A DNA stretch of 64,000 nucleotides from Mesocentrotus franciscanus (Eukaryota > Echinodermata > Echinoidea > Camarodonta > Strongylocentrotidae): the NCBI GenBank assembly GCA_037976565.1, contig CP137674.1, positions 2,323,690-2,387,689 of the forward strand, in the 5' to 3' direction. Both the position numbers and the translations under genes were made by a program. Below are positions 13,601 to 23,572 of this stretch, one piece after another; the first letter of the stretch is position 1; every line of letters starts with the position of its first letter. The notes below the pieces were generated by a model. It was not told the DNA's origin. It saw nothing but the letters and a program-made list of their open reading frames with translations, and searched no databases.

Positions 13601-16434
13601 CTAGAGAACCACATTTGCAATGGAAAATGTATCCTTAAATATCACATTTTAGCGATGTAATCGGCGGTCTCGCTACCCGAATCTGAAAAATGGAATATCT
13701 TACGCGTGTCTGTAAGGAATATGGGTCCCATAAAATGAGCTGTATTTCAAGTATTTTTCAGATTTAGAGTCAGATTTTTGATCATCGCAAGCTCAAATGT
13801 TTCTCACCGCATGTATGTTATCCTATCAGTCGGATACTATAGCGCCGTATCTCTGTATAGTTTAGATTCCAATTTCTGATCACGGCACCCGCAGGTGTAG
13901 TTTTCGGCCATGCGGGAATTACATGCTCTGGCGCGCTATAGATCAGCGGGCGAACGACGGCGCCCTATTAACTTTGTACATGCGGCGAAAACTGCCTCAC
14001 TAGGCCGAAAACTCCCGCCGAAACAGTGAAAATGAAAATCAATATTGCCATGGCAGTTCATGATTTTTTTCTGAGATTCTTTTTTTGTTTGAATAATAAT
14101 AGTATTGGCTTCATGATTTGAACAAAAAAAAATAATAAAAAGGAAGTAAAGAGTCCAAAAATAGGATTTTGCCTTAAGTGGCCGAAAACTCCCTCCTCTA
14201 CTCTATTATTAATAGTAGGGTGTCTGATCGCGCACCCGATGTTGTGTGCTAAAATCCTTCCCATAGAGATTGCACGCAGCCCTATGCAGTCTATGTGCAT
14301 TACGCGATCATGCAAAATTGGTCAAAGTTTTTTTTTTTTGAAGTTCAAACCTTTATTCTTTGTGATCCTGAAGGTGATACTCAATAAATGAGGTGTCATA
14401 TGAAAGAGCAGATTAATTCCAATATTTCCAGAGGGGCGTCATCTCGAAATTCTAAAAATATCTTGGTCAAAACAGCTATTTAAACATTGTTTCCTGGCTA
14501 ACTCCGAAATTTGCCACTTATGAGATATGACGCCCTGGCGATATGTAGTCCCAGTCGTAAGGAAAATATCCCTACGCTTATTTTTTCGCTAGCCCCCAGG
14601 GATCACAAACAATTACAGTTTGAAAATACCCTTCCCCACATTTTTCGGATCAGCTAAGTAGGGAGGCGTGAGCTCCGCGCCGGCCGAACCCATGGTGATA
14701 GCGCGTAAAATCTGCACATGAATATGCATCGGGCCGCGTGTCTTCAAACCCGGAAGTGGGTGCCCATTGAAGACAATGGATTGCCGATCGCTCATCATTT
14801 AAGCAACACGCGTACGCTTGCACGCGTATGTGTACGCTTGCATATTGCGCAATTCAGCTGTTGTGCTAAATTTACCAAAACAACATAACTCTGCGTGTAC
14901 GTCTTTTCCGTCGATTCTTACAAAAAATGGATGAATATTGTAGGGAATTGAAGGGGCTGTAACTTTTGATAGAAACATCGGTGAGTCTTGAAATTTGAAA
15001 TGTATTATTCTGAGTGAATAATTTTTTCAATTATCCAACCAAAATGGTGAAAACCGATCCAAAAGGGAAAATTGAAAAATCGTTCAGACACCCTACTATT
15101 ATGAGTCTTCGTTTTTAGGAAAAATACTCCACAAAAGATTAAAAAATTGACACGAAAGGGGTAAGAAACATAACGAATTTTAAATCATGACCATGATTTG
15201 AACAATTGATGAAGATTTAAGTGATTTTTTGGTAGGGTCTATGTTTTAGTAGGGTATCTCCACGCCAGAGTTATATAGAGTAGAGGAGGCAGTTTTCGGC
15301 CGGTCCGTTGGATGCATGGTAAAATCCTTTAAAATACATTCCATAACAGCATATCACATATCACACACATACAATAACATGGCAGAGTCACTGGAGAACC
15401 ACATTTGCAATGGAAAATGTATCCTTAAATATCACATTTTAGCGATGTAATCGGCGGTCCCATGAAAAATGGAATATCTTACGCGTGTCTGTAAGGAATA
15501 TGGGTCCCATAAAATGAGCTGTATTTCAAGTATTTTTCAGATTTAGAGTCAGATTTTTGATCATCGCAAGCTCAAATGTTTCTCACCGCATGTATGTTAT
15601 CCTATCAGTCGGATACTATAGCGCCGTATCTCTGTATAGTTTAGATTCCAATTTCTGATCACGACACCCGCAGGTGTAGTTTTCGGCCATGCAGGGGATT
15701 ATGTACTCTGGCCGCTATAGATCAGCGGGCGAACGACGGGCGCGCTCCCTATTGACTTTGTACATGCGGCCGAAAACTGCCTCACTAGGCCGAAAACTAC
15801 CGCCGAAACAGTGAAAATGTAAATCAATATTGCCATGGCAGTTTATGATTTTTTTCTGGGATTCTTTTTTTGTTTGAATAATAATAGTATTGGCTTCATG
15901 ATTTGAACAAAAAAAATAATAAATAGGAAGTAAAGAGTCCAAAAATAGGATTTTGCCTTAAGTGGCCGAAAACTCCCTCCTCTACTCTACTCTAGACTAG
16001 TTACGCACTTAGTTACGGTTCAAAAAATGGATACGAAACTACACTAGCGCCTCTGTCTCTAAAGAGAGGAGCCGACCCTACCCAAATCAGAGGCTAACGA
16101 ATTACGAAAGAGAAAAAAAAAATTTTTCGGTCTATCTCAGACTGAGCTGAGAGACATGAGACAGGGAGCCACTGCATGCACTGGGCCATCGACCATCCTC
16201 CCGGCCCGGCAGCGGCCCCCGCCGCGCCCGTGTGGTTCGACCATGGCATGACCATGAGCCGTGAGTCCGTGACATGTTTATTTATGCATGGGGTTAACGG
16301 ATTCGACTAACCTGTTTTTTCTGCTCTCCAATTATCCCCGTTTTCCTCACATTTTGACCAGATTCACCGTGAGAAGTTGTAGGGAGTCTTTCAGAATCAA
16401 TATCCCACTCTAAAATATCTCTGACATCAACCAT
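1625..16434 (-). CDS. DMAP1: DMAP1, DNA methyltransferase 1-associated protein 1 (11 coding exons, complete)
   Basis: DMAP1 is a nuclear SANT-domain subunit shared by the TIP60/NuA4 acetyltransferase and SRCAP/SWR1 remodelling complexes. Exons read on the minus strand: 16434-16312, 10842-10757, 9534-9339, 8327-8169, 7403-7233, 6112-5909, 5088-5020, 4638-4514, 3753-3435, 2554-2495, 1687-1625. Every junction seen is GT-AG, and the frame closes at 1575 nt (524 aa; human protein 467 aa). Recognisable blocks: N-terminal VDVRDILE (exon 1); KRPEGMHREVYALLYSD (exon 2); VRPWKFMPFTNP and HWRRVADEGKDYPFARF (exon 3); SANT domain about residues 138-205 (DQEYQLHLHSEKWT, FDLRWVIVNDRFD, KERYY); HERRRKEQLIRLYNRT (exon 5); basic coiled coil with KKEREKKAQDLQKLITAAD (exon 6); GGIKFPDFK (exon 7); MKLPSAVGLKKTKAIE (exon 8); LLYELKLALANCEFELQ (exon 9); lysine-rich tail in exon 11. 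The exon 9 tail is longer than in vertebrates. The exon 11 acceptor could lie 3 nt further upstream. Confidence 0.95.
2720..2965 (+). repeat. possible LINE 3' end with TTGAATC tail
   Basis: The stretch ends in AAAACTTGAATCTTGAATCTTG, and a related ending (AAAACTTGAATCTTGAAACTTG) terminates the AT-rich block at about 22,110 and its duplicate at about 28,040. A short repeated 3' tail of this sort is typical of some non-LTR elements. No reverse transcriptase is seen, so the identification is tentative. Confidence 0.35.
6585..6991. mobile_element. TTAA-flanked MITE, about 400 bp (copy 1)
   Basis: Located in the DMAP1 intron between exons 5 and 6. Begins TTAAAGGTAAAGACCAG and ends CTGGTCTTTCTCTTTAA, giving inverted ends flanked by TTAA. 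It matches 44674-45080 closely along its whole length, and a truncated inverted piece lies at 9701-9912. No coding capacity. TTAA targets are typical of piggyBac-type transposition. Confidence 0.8.
9150..9333. repeat. 46-bp minisatellite, 4 copies, each a hairpin
   Basis: Units start at 9150, 9196, 9242 and 9288, exactly 46 bp apart. Each contains CCAGGGAC, a spacer of about 16 nt, and GTCCCTGG, which can pair into an 8-bp stem. The fourth copy has substitutions. The array ends about 5 bp from the DMAP1 exon 3 splice donor. Confidence 0.95.
9701..9912. mobile_element. truncated copy of the TTAA-flanked MITE
   Basis: Begins TTAAAGATAAAGTTGAGTTC and continues with the complement of the right half of the copies at 6585 and 44674 (shared GCGATTGCATTG, TGTACTGCAAGGTTCTG, CCCAGTCTTGGTAA). 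The other half is missing. Confidence 0.7.
11350..12355. mobile_element. inverted-repeat transposon carrying an inverted relic of the 'CAGTTTTCGGCC' element
   Basis: The ends are inverted repeats: AGGCC, A-run, TCATTAGGTTGTCCTT at the left and AGGACAACCAAATGATT, T-run, GGCCTT at the right. Inside, about 11585-12150 corresponds to the reverse complement of the elements at 13469 and 15275, more diverged than those two are from each other. No transposase frame. In DMAP1 intron 1. Confidence 0.65.
12716..12968. mobile_element. foldback MITE, 253 bp, TA target duplication
   Basis: The left end CATCGGTTCCAC and right end GTGGAACCGATG are flanked by TA on both sides. Arms of about 90 bp pair through the shared ATTGACTGTATGATGCG and GGGTCTTTTTTCCGG segments. 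In DMAP1 intron 1. Confidence 0.85.
13325..13468. mobile_element. foldback MITE, about 140 bp, TA target duplication
   Basis: TA-CACTTTCTCACG at the left and CGTGAGAAAGTG-TA at the right. The arms continue inward through ACTGCTGCACAATACAATTG and its complement to a central loop of about 40 bp. It sits between the host left arm and the next nested element. Confidence 0.85.
13469..14206 (+). mobile_element. 'CAGTTTTCGGCC' non-autonomous transposon, copy 1
   Basis: Starts TAGAGTAGAGGAGGCAGTTT and ends GGCCGAAAACTCCCTCCTCT followed by ACTCTA, giving inverted termini of about 25 bp. The interior carries further copies of GGCCGAAAACT in both orientations. It is nearly identical to 15275-15989, except for a duplicated GGAGGCAGTTTTCGGCC at its left end and an extra stretch near 13668. 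Confidence 0.85.
14213..15098. mobile_element. non-autonomous DNA transposon, 886 bp
   Basis: Terminal inverted repeats TAGTAGGGTGTCTGA and TCAGACACCCTACTA. It separates copy 1 of the CAGTTTTCGGCC element from the right arm of the host palindrome. No convincing coding frame. Confidence 0.8.
15275..15989 (+). mobile_element. 'CAGTTTTCGGCC' non-autonomous transposon, copy 2
   Basis: Same orientation, termini and interior as 13469-14206. It interrupts the right arm of the host long-inverted-repeat element: the arm sequence stops at 15273 and resumes beyond 15990. Confidence 0.85.
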
Positions 16435-16742
16435 CTTTGACAATTTAGTGCTAAAAGTAAACAATAAGGATATCAAGATGCGATGCGCGATACATGCCGA
16501 GATATATTAGTTTACCAGTCGTTTTGAGAATAAACGATCAAAAAAGACTTTTATGAAATAGGTTTGCATATTAAAAATATTAAATATGATTGAAATCAAA
16601 CTCTTATGTATATTTGAAACTTTCTTGAATTATTTCTACCGAATTATAATGAAAAACAGCGTGCAAATTATGTACTTGCTGCTGGATAATGTTCTATGTA
16701 ATGAAAGATAAGTATACAAAGTCTTCCCGCTCTTTCAGTGAA

Positions 16743-16814
16743 GGGGGTATAGCTCAGTGGTAGAGCATTCGACTGCAGATCGAGAGGTCCCCGGTTCAAA
16801 TCCGGGTGCCCCCT
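16743..16814 (+). tRNA. tRNA-Cys (GCA)
   Basis: A 72-nt cloverleaf. The acceptor stem GGGGGTA pairs with TGCCCCC, including one T-G pair. D arm GCTC/GAGC, anticodon stem TTCGA/TCGAG, loop CTGCAGA with anticodon GCA at 16775-16777, T arm containing GGTTCAAATCC. The discriminator base is T, as expected for tRNA-Cys. No intron and no encoded CCA. A run of T at 16821-16825 fits a Pol III terminator. It is divergent from DMAP1, whose start codon lies 308 bp away. A and B boxes are intact and there is no SINE tail, so a functional gene is likely. Confidence 0.95.
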
Positions 16815-16820
16815 TGTCTC

Positions 16821-16825
16821 TTTTT
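16821..16825 (+). terminator. Pol III T-run terminator of tRNA-Cys
   Basis: Five T residues begin 7 nt after the tRNA 3' end, with a second T-run just downstream. This is the usual RNA polymerase III stop signal. Confidence 0.6.
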
Positions 16826-17099
16826 ATTTTTTTTGATATATATCTTTTGTTCATAATTTACAAATTATACTAGAACAATTCAATCAATATTTAAACAGAA
16901 TCTAAATTGAACTAAAAACGCCCTATTTCATTTTCCTTTACAAAACACAAAAGATATGGCGGTGCAAATTTTGGCACTTTACAAGTTGTAGTGATCATAT
17001 CTGTTTCAGTTTGAGTTGGTAGGCCTATTATCTTTTAATTAAAAGCTCAACTTATAGAATTAAAATATCCACATCCAGAAAATTTATTATCGCAGAATG

Positions 17100-17284
17100 G
17101 TTCTTTTTCAACTACTGTCCTTTCAGCTTTCTGTCATACTCTTTCAGCCTACCATTTACCTTCTTTCCTCATTCTATCTCTCTCCATTTCTCCTCTCTAT
17201 GTCTACCCCCCCACCTTTCCTAGATCTCTCAACCCATCTCTTTTTCTCATTTTCTACCTCCTTATATTCTTCTCTCTTCTAATT
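17100..17284 (+). repeat. pyrimidine-rich tract
   Basis: T/C-rich low-complexity stretch between tRNA-Cys and the first PLA2 gene. The open frame through it (Leu/Ser/Phe-rich) is a composition artefact. The rest of 16830-18080 shows no gene I can support. Confidence 0.6.
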
Positions 17285-18088
17285 TTTTTCTTACTTAGTA
17301 TGTCCGAAGTTCAATGTAATTCATTTGTCATGTTAATCGTTCCTTTTATTTTCCATAGATTGGCAAATAATCACTTTCCGTATATGTTTGTTAATCTGAA
17401 CCTACACGCATCATTGTTAGTATTACGCCTCTAACTTGATGTATTACTGATCGGTTTGTATGTAAAATAAATACAGTCATTCCCTATGTTCTTTTCACTG
17501 TGTATAAAATCCTGCAATTCATCCGATTGGTCGCAATGATGATTTCTTTCTTTCTTCAATAAACCATTACTACTACTCCTAGCTTTTCAGCCTGAGATAA
17601 AGCATTATAAAGCCACTAACTTTCAAAACCCATAATCAGGACTATAATTATGGCCTACCAGCCCATGAATTATGTTGAAGATGTTTATACTGGCTAGAAA
17701 CACTGCACCCCATCCTATCCCTCCTGGGCCAGAGAATGTCAAAAGGCAGACAGCCATTAGTTACTCCCCGCACAATCTTGCGTCTTGTCTTTTACTTTCA
17801 TTCAAACATCTAATCCAAAGGAATAATCCACAACGTCATTCTATTCAAACCAGTTTCCCGTCCCACGCCTTTGTGTAGTGCCCTGTCCACCCCGCCTTTG
17901 TGTAGTGCCCTGTCCAAACCAAGGATCGTGTCTAGTAACTCCTTGACCAAACCCAACACAGAACTGCACTCCGCACCGGTACATGCATGGGTGCGTGTAC
18001 ATGTACATTTATGTTATGATGTTTTGGCGTCATTGGAGCTAAGATGGCGCCTGCATAGTTACGCCATGATAACGCAGTGACGAACGCT

Positions 18089-18146
18089 TATAAATTTGTC
18101 ATTTTCTGCTTGTGATATTCAGGTTGAGCACCTGAATATAATTATG
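18089..18146 (+). promoter_or_regulatory. candidate TATA box and non-coding first exon of the first PLA2 gene
   Basis: TATAAAT lies at 18089-18095. About 50 nt downstream is a splice donor (exon end 18146, then GTAAGG). The matching acceptor would be the TTGCAG ending at 18929, 8 nt before the ATG of the signal-peptide exon at 18938. The order TATA, short exon, donor and acceptor suggests a 5' UTR intron. No transcript evidence is available. Confidence 0.4.
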
Positions 18147-18704
18147 GTAAGGAATACACATCTACCATTTTTATCACCTTCATTAACCATATAGTATATA
18201 TCATTAGAAAACTTGCAAAGTCACGACTCGACTATTCATTTTAATCGTTTATATAGGCCAATTTGGTGACCCAAGTTAACTTTCGAATCATGATCGGTTT
18301 CAAACAGTAACAGTAACACGGAGAAGGGAACAGTGATACTTTCACGCTCATGAATCCAATATTTTTGTCACATATTTCGAATGAGGGGCCTATACTATCT
18401 CGTGTGTGTGTATTGGGTTTTTACAGACGTGTATCAATCAGATATGATTATTTACGTCTGGGGACCGACCTTTAACGTCACCATCCGAAAGACGTGACTC
18501 AGTTTCGAACCTGCGTCCTCGGCCTGAATCAGTTTGTAACTTCCACTGTTAGCTGGATTACAGGCGCACGCCACAACGTCTCAGCATTTTACCAAATGTA
18601 TTATGATTGCAGGTCCCTCAATAAAAACAGTGTCAGACTCAGTACTGTTGAGGCGAGAAACCCTAGATAAAATGTGATCAGCTTGTTATCATGCGCTGTA
18701 GAAG

Positions 18705-18729
18705 TAGGAATAGTAGAAGTAGTAGTAAC

Positions 18730-18769
<40 letters not shown>

Positions 18770-18786
18770 GTAGTAGTAGTAGTAGT
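18705..18786 (+). repeat. (GTA)n trinucleotide microsatellite
   Basis: About 25 near-perfect GTA/AGT units upstream of the PLA2 gene 1 signal exon, inside its presumed 5' UTR intron. Confidence 0.9.
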
Positions 18787-18937
18787 GTTGCTGCTATTGA
18801 ATATTATAAGTTATATTTCATATAGATGACGAAACGTATTCACCTCAACAGTATACTTTCATCAAAATTTAACAAAACATTAAACAATGAATTCAAATTA
18901 CCAAGTTTTTGTTGTGTTTTTACTTGCAGCAATCGAT

Positions 18938-21181
18938 ATGAAACGTTCAGGAACTACCTTTGTTGCACTCGTGCTTTCTTTTCTGTATATAGGTAAGTCA
19001 GCATTGCTACCATTTTCGTAATATAAAAAGTTAAATAATTTACATTATGAGCAATAACGATAAGATAGGGAAATCGATGGAAGAAAGTGTTGAGACATCA
19101 CTCGGTTGAGAGCTAGCAAAATATCATGGAGAATAGTTGACCTAGTAAGAAGTCAAAACTCTTCTCGGCGAGATTCTAAACGACTGATTGTAATTTAAAT
19201 GATGCATCATGATCATTATAGAATCGGGTATGATTTGAAGAATCAATCATATTATCTATAATTAAAGAAAGAAACATGGACTTTGTTTCTCTTTAGAAAG
19301 CGCTCGTTCTGCCACGCGAGCACATAACTCTCAAATCAAATCATATTTACCGTATTCAAGGGTCTAAAATGGCATTGTTCATTGATTTCTTAACAGATGC
19401 CATGCCGGGACTCGTACCGATGAATTCCTTATCGCCACTCTGGTGTTGTCAATATTCGACACTACACGACAGTATCACTAAGATAAAACCTATACATGCT
19501 AGAATCCAGTGATGATAATAATTCATTCATTCAATGTTTTGTTTCACTTAGCATGTTTAGCGGAAGCAAATGTAATAAGTTTGGGAGTATGCTGGAATGG
19601 CTAGATCCGAAGCTTAAATCTATCTTTGGAGCTTACGGGAGATTCAATAGATATGGATGTTACTGTGGCATTGGTGGCTCAGGATTACCCATGGATGAAA
19701 TCGACTGGTAATAATAATTTCTTCTTCTCCTCTTCCTTCTTATTCCCTCTCTTTCTTTATCATCATCTTCTTCTTCTTTTCGACTTCTTCTTCCTCCTCC
19801 TCCTCCTCTTCATACTCTTCTTTTTTCTTCTTTTTCTTGCTAGTCTTCTTCTCCTCCTTCTTACTCTTCTTCATTTTCTTCTTCTTCTCCACGTCTATCT
19901 AACTATTAAATATTTCTTGCAATATTTATAATTTCCGAATTCCATTTTATTCACATAGAAATTTAGCGTTGATTACGTACGAATGTATGTCCATTGAAAA
20001 ATAATATTGATTTTAAACAAACTTGGCATTCCTTTACAGGCCATATCTGCATACCTGCATTGAGAGTGTAAAAGATTCATGTTTAAATGATAAATGATCT
20101 TTGTTAATTCTATTCAGCTGTTGTCAGCTACACGATGCGTGTTATCACAGCTTAACAAACGACGGGACATGTACAGCAGGAGGAACATTCAGCCATCTTT
20201 ATAAATACACTAAATACAAAGAAGATGGAAGACCACAAATCAAATGTAGTAAGTATAATGTATAACGTACCTTATGAATAAAGACGTAATAAGGTCAAGT
20301 ATCATCTTTTCATGATATGGACACTGTTATATCAACATCAAATATTGAGTAAAGAATAAATAGAAAAGGAAAATGAACACGAAAAAAGTGCCCTTATATG
20401 AGGTTGGTATAATTGCCGACTTGGTGTGTAGAGTAGGGTATAAATGGCCCTAGGTTTATTGTCTATAATAGGCATATTTGTCCAGGAAGTAGTTTTTCTA
20501 GTTTTGTGCTGGTATACTTGTCCTAGAATACTATTCCAGAAGTGGTCTCTTATATTGATGAAAATACTTGAACGTTTTACAAGAAGGTGAGATAACGTCT
20601 TCCTTCCAAACGGGACGATAAGAGATTGGAATTATCTTGTAAACGTAATTTTTGCTACCTATATCAAATGAAAAGGGAGAAAAAATAGTTAGATTCTTAC
20701 TGTGCATGGAATAAAGAAATTTGGTCCCATGAGCTGAAGTGCATGAAGCAATGGAAGCTTATTAAACTTAATATGTTGTTGATATCATTTATTTATCCAG
20801 GCAAGAAAAGTATACACACGGAGTAGACATAGTATAAATAAATCCAGCATGGTTTGAAGAAAGAACCCCCCAAAATAGTTTGACAATGTAGTATCCCATA
20901 ATCATGACAGCGAGAAAGTTGCCTTTCTACCAGGTCCATTGATTATACAGGCTTGTAATATTGCTCTTCATTTAAAGAACTTAACCTATAATTATTTGTA
21001 TTTTTGTACAGAGGAAACTGACGACCCTTGTGCCTACAATCTGTGTCAATGCGATAGAACGGTGGCAGTATGTCTTTCTACACACGAATCCAAGTACAAT
21101 ATGAAGTACAAGAACTATGATCGGAACACTAAATGCGAGAAGAAGAAATGGATGCAGGCAGACTTCTGTCAAATAATATAG
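18938..21181 (+). CDS. secreted phospholipase A2, conventional His-Asp type (PLA2 gene 1 of the cluster)
   Basis: A secreted calcium-dependent phospholipase that would hydrolyse the sn-2 ester of glycerophospholipids. Coding exons: 18938-18992 (signal peptide), 19397-19442 (small linking exon, least certain; it could extend to 19508), 19552-19707 (Ca loop), 20118-20248 (His-Asp exon), 21012-21181 (C-terminal exon, stop TAG). With the short linking exon the product is 185 aa. Calcium loop YGCYCGIGGSG at about residues 68-78; catalytic His91-Asp92 within CCQLHDACY; Tyr after the following Cys; Asp144 in CQCD completes the network. The His-Asp motif is preceded by three cysteines (DCCC), one more than usual. 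A linking exon is required because exon 1 ends in phase 1 while the Ca-loop exon needs phase 2, unlike genes 2 and 3. All key residues are present, so an active enzyme is expected. AATAAA follows at 21370. Confidence 0.85.
19719..19885 (+). repeat. (CTT/CTC)n polypyrimidine tract in PLA2 gene 1
   Basis: About 165 bp of almost pure TTC/TCC repeats directly after the Ca-loop exon donor. It is long enough to give a spurious Leu/Phe/Ser open frame. Confidence 0.85.
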
Positions 21182-23381
21182 AATCTCCGGGCAATGAACT
21201 ATCCAAACTGAATTCAAATAATACCAACATCGTGATCAGCTCGACTTCATTAACCTCCATCGTTGTTTTATGGTTGTGTTATTACGTTAACCCCTTCTAT
21301 CTTACCACAATACAGTGCGTCGCATACTTGTATTGCATGGCTCATGACTGATTATGTACATCATTCTTTAATAAAAAAAAAACTCTAGCTTATATAAGAT
21401 AGTACATCACTAATTTTATGAGAATGTATTATCTGTCATTACCATAATTCAATATTATTTGGCGCAATCGTGGGTAACTGCCTTCTAATAAGAGCACTGT
21501 CCCCACCCACATAATTTTGAACCTTGGACCTTCCGGTTCCAAGCGCATCATGCTATCCATCCATTGAGCTCTATATACTGGGTCTTATGTCATTATATTA
21601 TTCATGGGCCTAAATGAGACAGAACATGATGGCAACTGATACCATGTCTTGATCTTAATTGGTTTCCTTGCAATAACTCATTCTTTCCTCACAAGTAGTG
21701 CTAAAATAAGCACTGATCCTTTTATTTAATTTAATTTATATACATTCGGTTATGCTGAGGAAAGCACAGAACTTTTTTCCCTTATTTATACGTCAATTAA
21801 AGATAACCATCGTATAATCATATGGTTTTGTAAATACCTTATGTTTATTTAGATATCCTAATTTATATACACAACCCTTAATTGGAACCTACATAATATA
21901 CAAGCTTTGCTTTTTAGTAGATCCCCTACTTTATTTAGCTTTTTCAATGTATTTATCATACTTAATATGATTATTCCATTACTGTATGTTTTGTCATAAC
22001 TATTACCATGTACATTATGTTCCAATATTGTATGTTTAGTTATAATTATTACCATGTGCATTATGTTCAATTATGTTATTTTCGATAAAGTGGAAACAAA
22101 TAAAACTTGAATCTTGAAACTTGAACCTATACTCACAGCATGGATATACTACCGACATGATCACAGGGTATCCCTCTTTAATTATGCTCTCAGTGGTATA
22201 GGGTATCATGAGAGTCAACGGGATGGGGGGGCCGCCGAAAGAAAAAGTGAAACAGTGGGATGAGGACATGGGAGTAGTGAATAGCAAGAATCACCTGAAA
22301 CATAAATAGGCCTCAGAGGGATGTATTTGATACGATGAGAGTTATTTCCTGACTGATCTGTCCCATTCACAATATAGACTTTAGTAATTAGCAGTGGCGT
22401 AATTATTTATTGAGGAATTATCCCTGGACGGTGCAGGGGATATGACAGGTATGAATAAATATGGGTACAGCCCCGCGTGTCGTAGACCCAGTGGAGGTTG
22501 TATTGATATATTTCTGGGCCTACAATTAAACGAGGGGGTGGGGCGGTTAACCATGACCATGTTCCACCCGATGTTCGATGACCTGGTAAAAGCAAGGCAA
22601 AATCGGGCCGAGAATGGAAAACAGACCGAGTGACAAACAAACACGCCTACAGACACAGAAAGATACAGACAACTCGAACCCAAGCTATAACTAGCGCGAA
22701 TCAGAAAGAAATAATATAAGGCAAGAGTCATATAAACAGACATAATTATAATACAAACACTCAGAAACGGAGAAAGACAGCAATATTGACAGATAGAAAG
22801 ACATGCAGAAAGACCAAAACACAGAGATACCAACAAAAAACAAGACAGACTCAAATCATCTGATCATAATAATTATAGAGGAAAACACAAGAAAGTATGT
22901 ATCAAAGTAAACTAAAAATCACGAGAGAGCTCGGTGAACACCCTAACACGAAACGAATTTTAAATAGCTCCAAGAAGTGCAAACGATTACTGGTTAATCA
23001 TTAAGTCTCCAATATTCACATCTGTGAATACAAGTTTCTTCTTATATTTAGATTATTGTGTGCCATAATATTATTATGCTCGATCAATTTGGTGCGAATT
23101 TAATAGCGTCGTTAACTCCAACCGCTTTATGCGATGTACCGTCACTTCAAAAACTACCATACCTTCGTCTGTTGGCCGCCAATTTCAATCAGGATAGATC
23201 ATTTATCACAGACTGTAAACGAAGGTGTTCGTGATCCGTTTATTTCTACCCGTCGCATCTGAATTCAAATTTGCAAGTAAAGGAAAATAATGCATGCCCT
23301 GTCTAGCAGTTGGGCCTTTGGTGAAGAGTAGAAGATTCCCCTTTTAAAAATCTGGCTGGCGGGCTTGTCAACAGATGTTAA

Positions 23382-23572
23382 AGCCCCTCTGCACTAGTTT
23401 GGCCAGGAGGGATTCGATCACCCTGCTGGTCACTGACAGGTGGCCTTATCTCATCAACTCAGCTCTCAATTAACATAAGAAAAAGAGGATCATGGGGGAC
23501 CAACAGGCACCGCTTATAGGCATTGTTTTCTATATAGAGGAAGAAAGTAGCTACAAGTAGTGCAGTGGGGCT
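23382..23572. mobile_element. 191-bp MITE with TTAA target duplication
   Basis: Ends AGCCCCTCTGCACTA and TAGTGCAGTGGGGCT (14 of 15 inverted match) are flanked by TTAA. The duplicated unit has the uninterrupted site GATG-TTAA-ACTATC near 29,706, so this insertion occurred after the duplication or was precisely lost from the other copy. Confidence 0.9.

Larger units (their letters stand above)
13105..16077. mobile_element. long-terminal-inverted-repeat element disrupted by at least four nested elements
   Basis: The left arm runs 13105-13324. Its reverse complement is found in two blocks at 15107-15273 and 15990-16077. Shared landmarks are GGTCGGCT, GGCGCTAGTGTAGTTTCGTA, GGCGTGGAGATACCCTACT and TTCTTACCCCTTTCGTGTCA. 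The right arm is split by one insertion (15275-15989). The centre is filled by three others (13325-13468, 13469-14206, 14213-15098). Confidence 0.8.

Noticed and set aside
16160..16260. GC-rich patch next to DMAP1 exon 1 as a CpG island or promoter
   Set aside because: It is short, lies inside intron 1 at the edge of the transposon stack, and has no initiation motifs.
22381..22854. 157-codon minus-strand open frame (and the related frame at 28,362-28,710)
   Set aside because: The frame is not preserved between the two duplicated units, composition is repeat-like, and no domain is recognisable.
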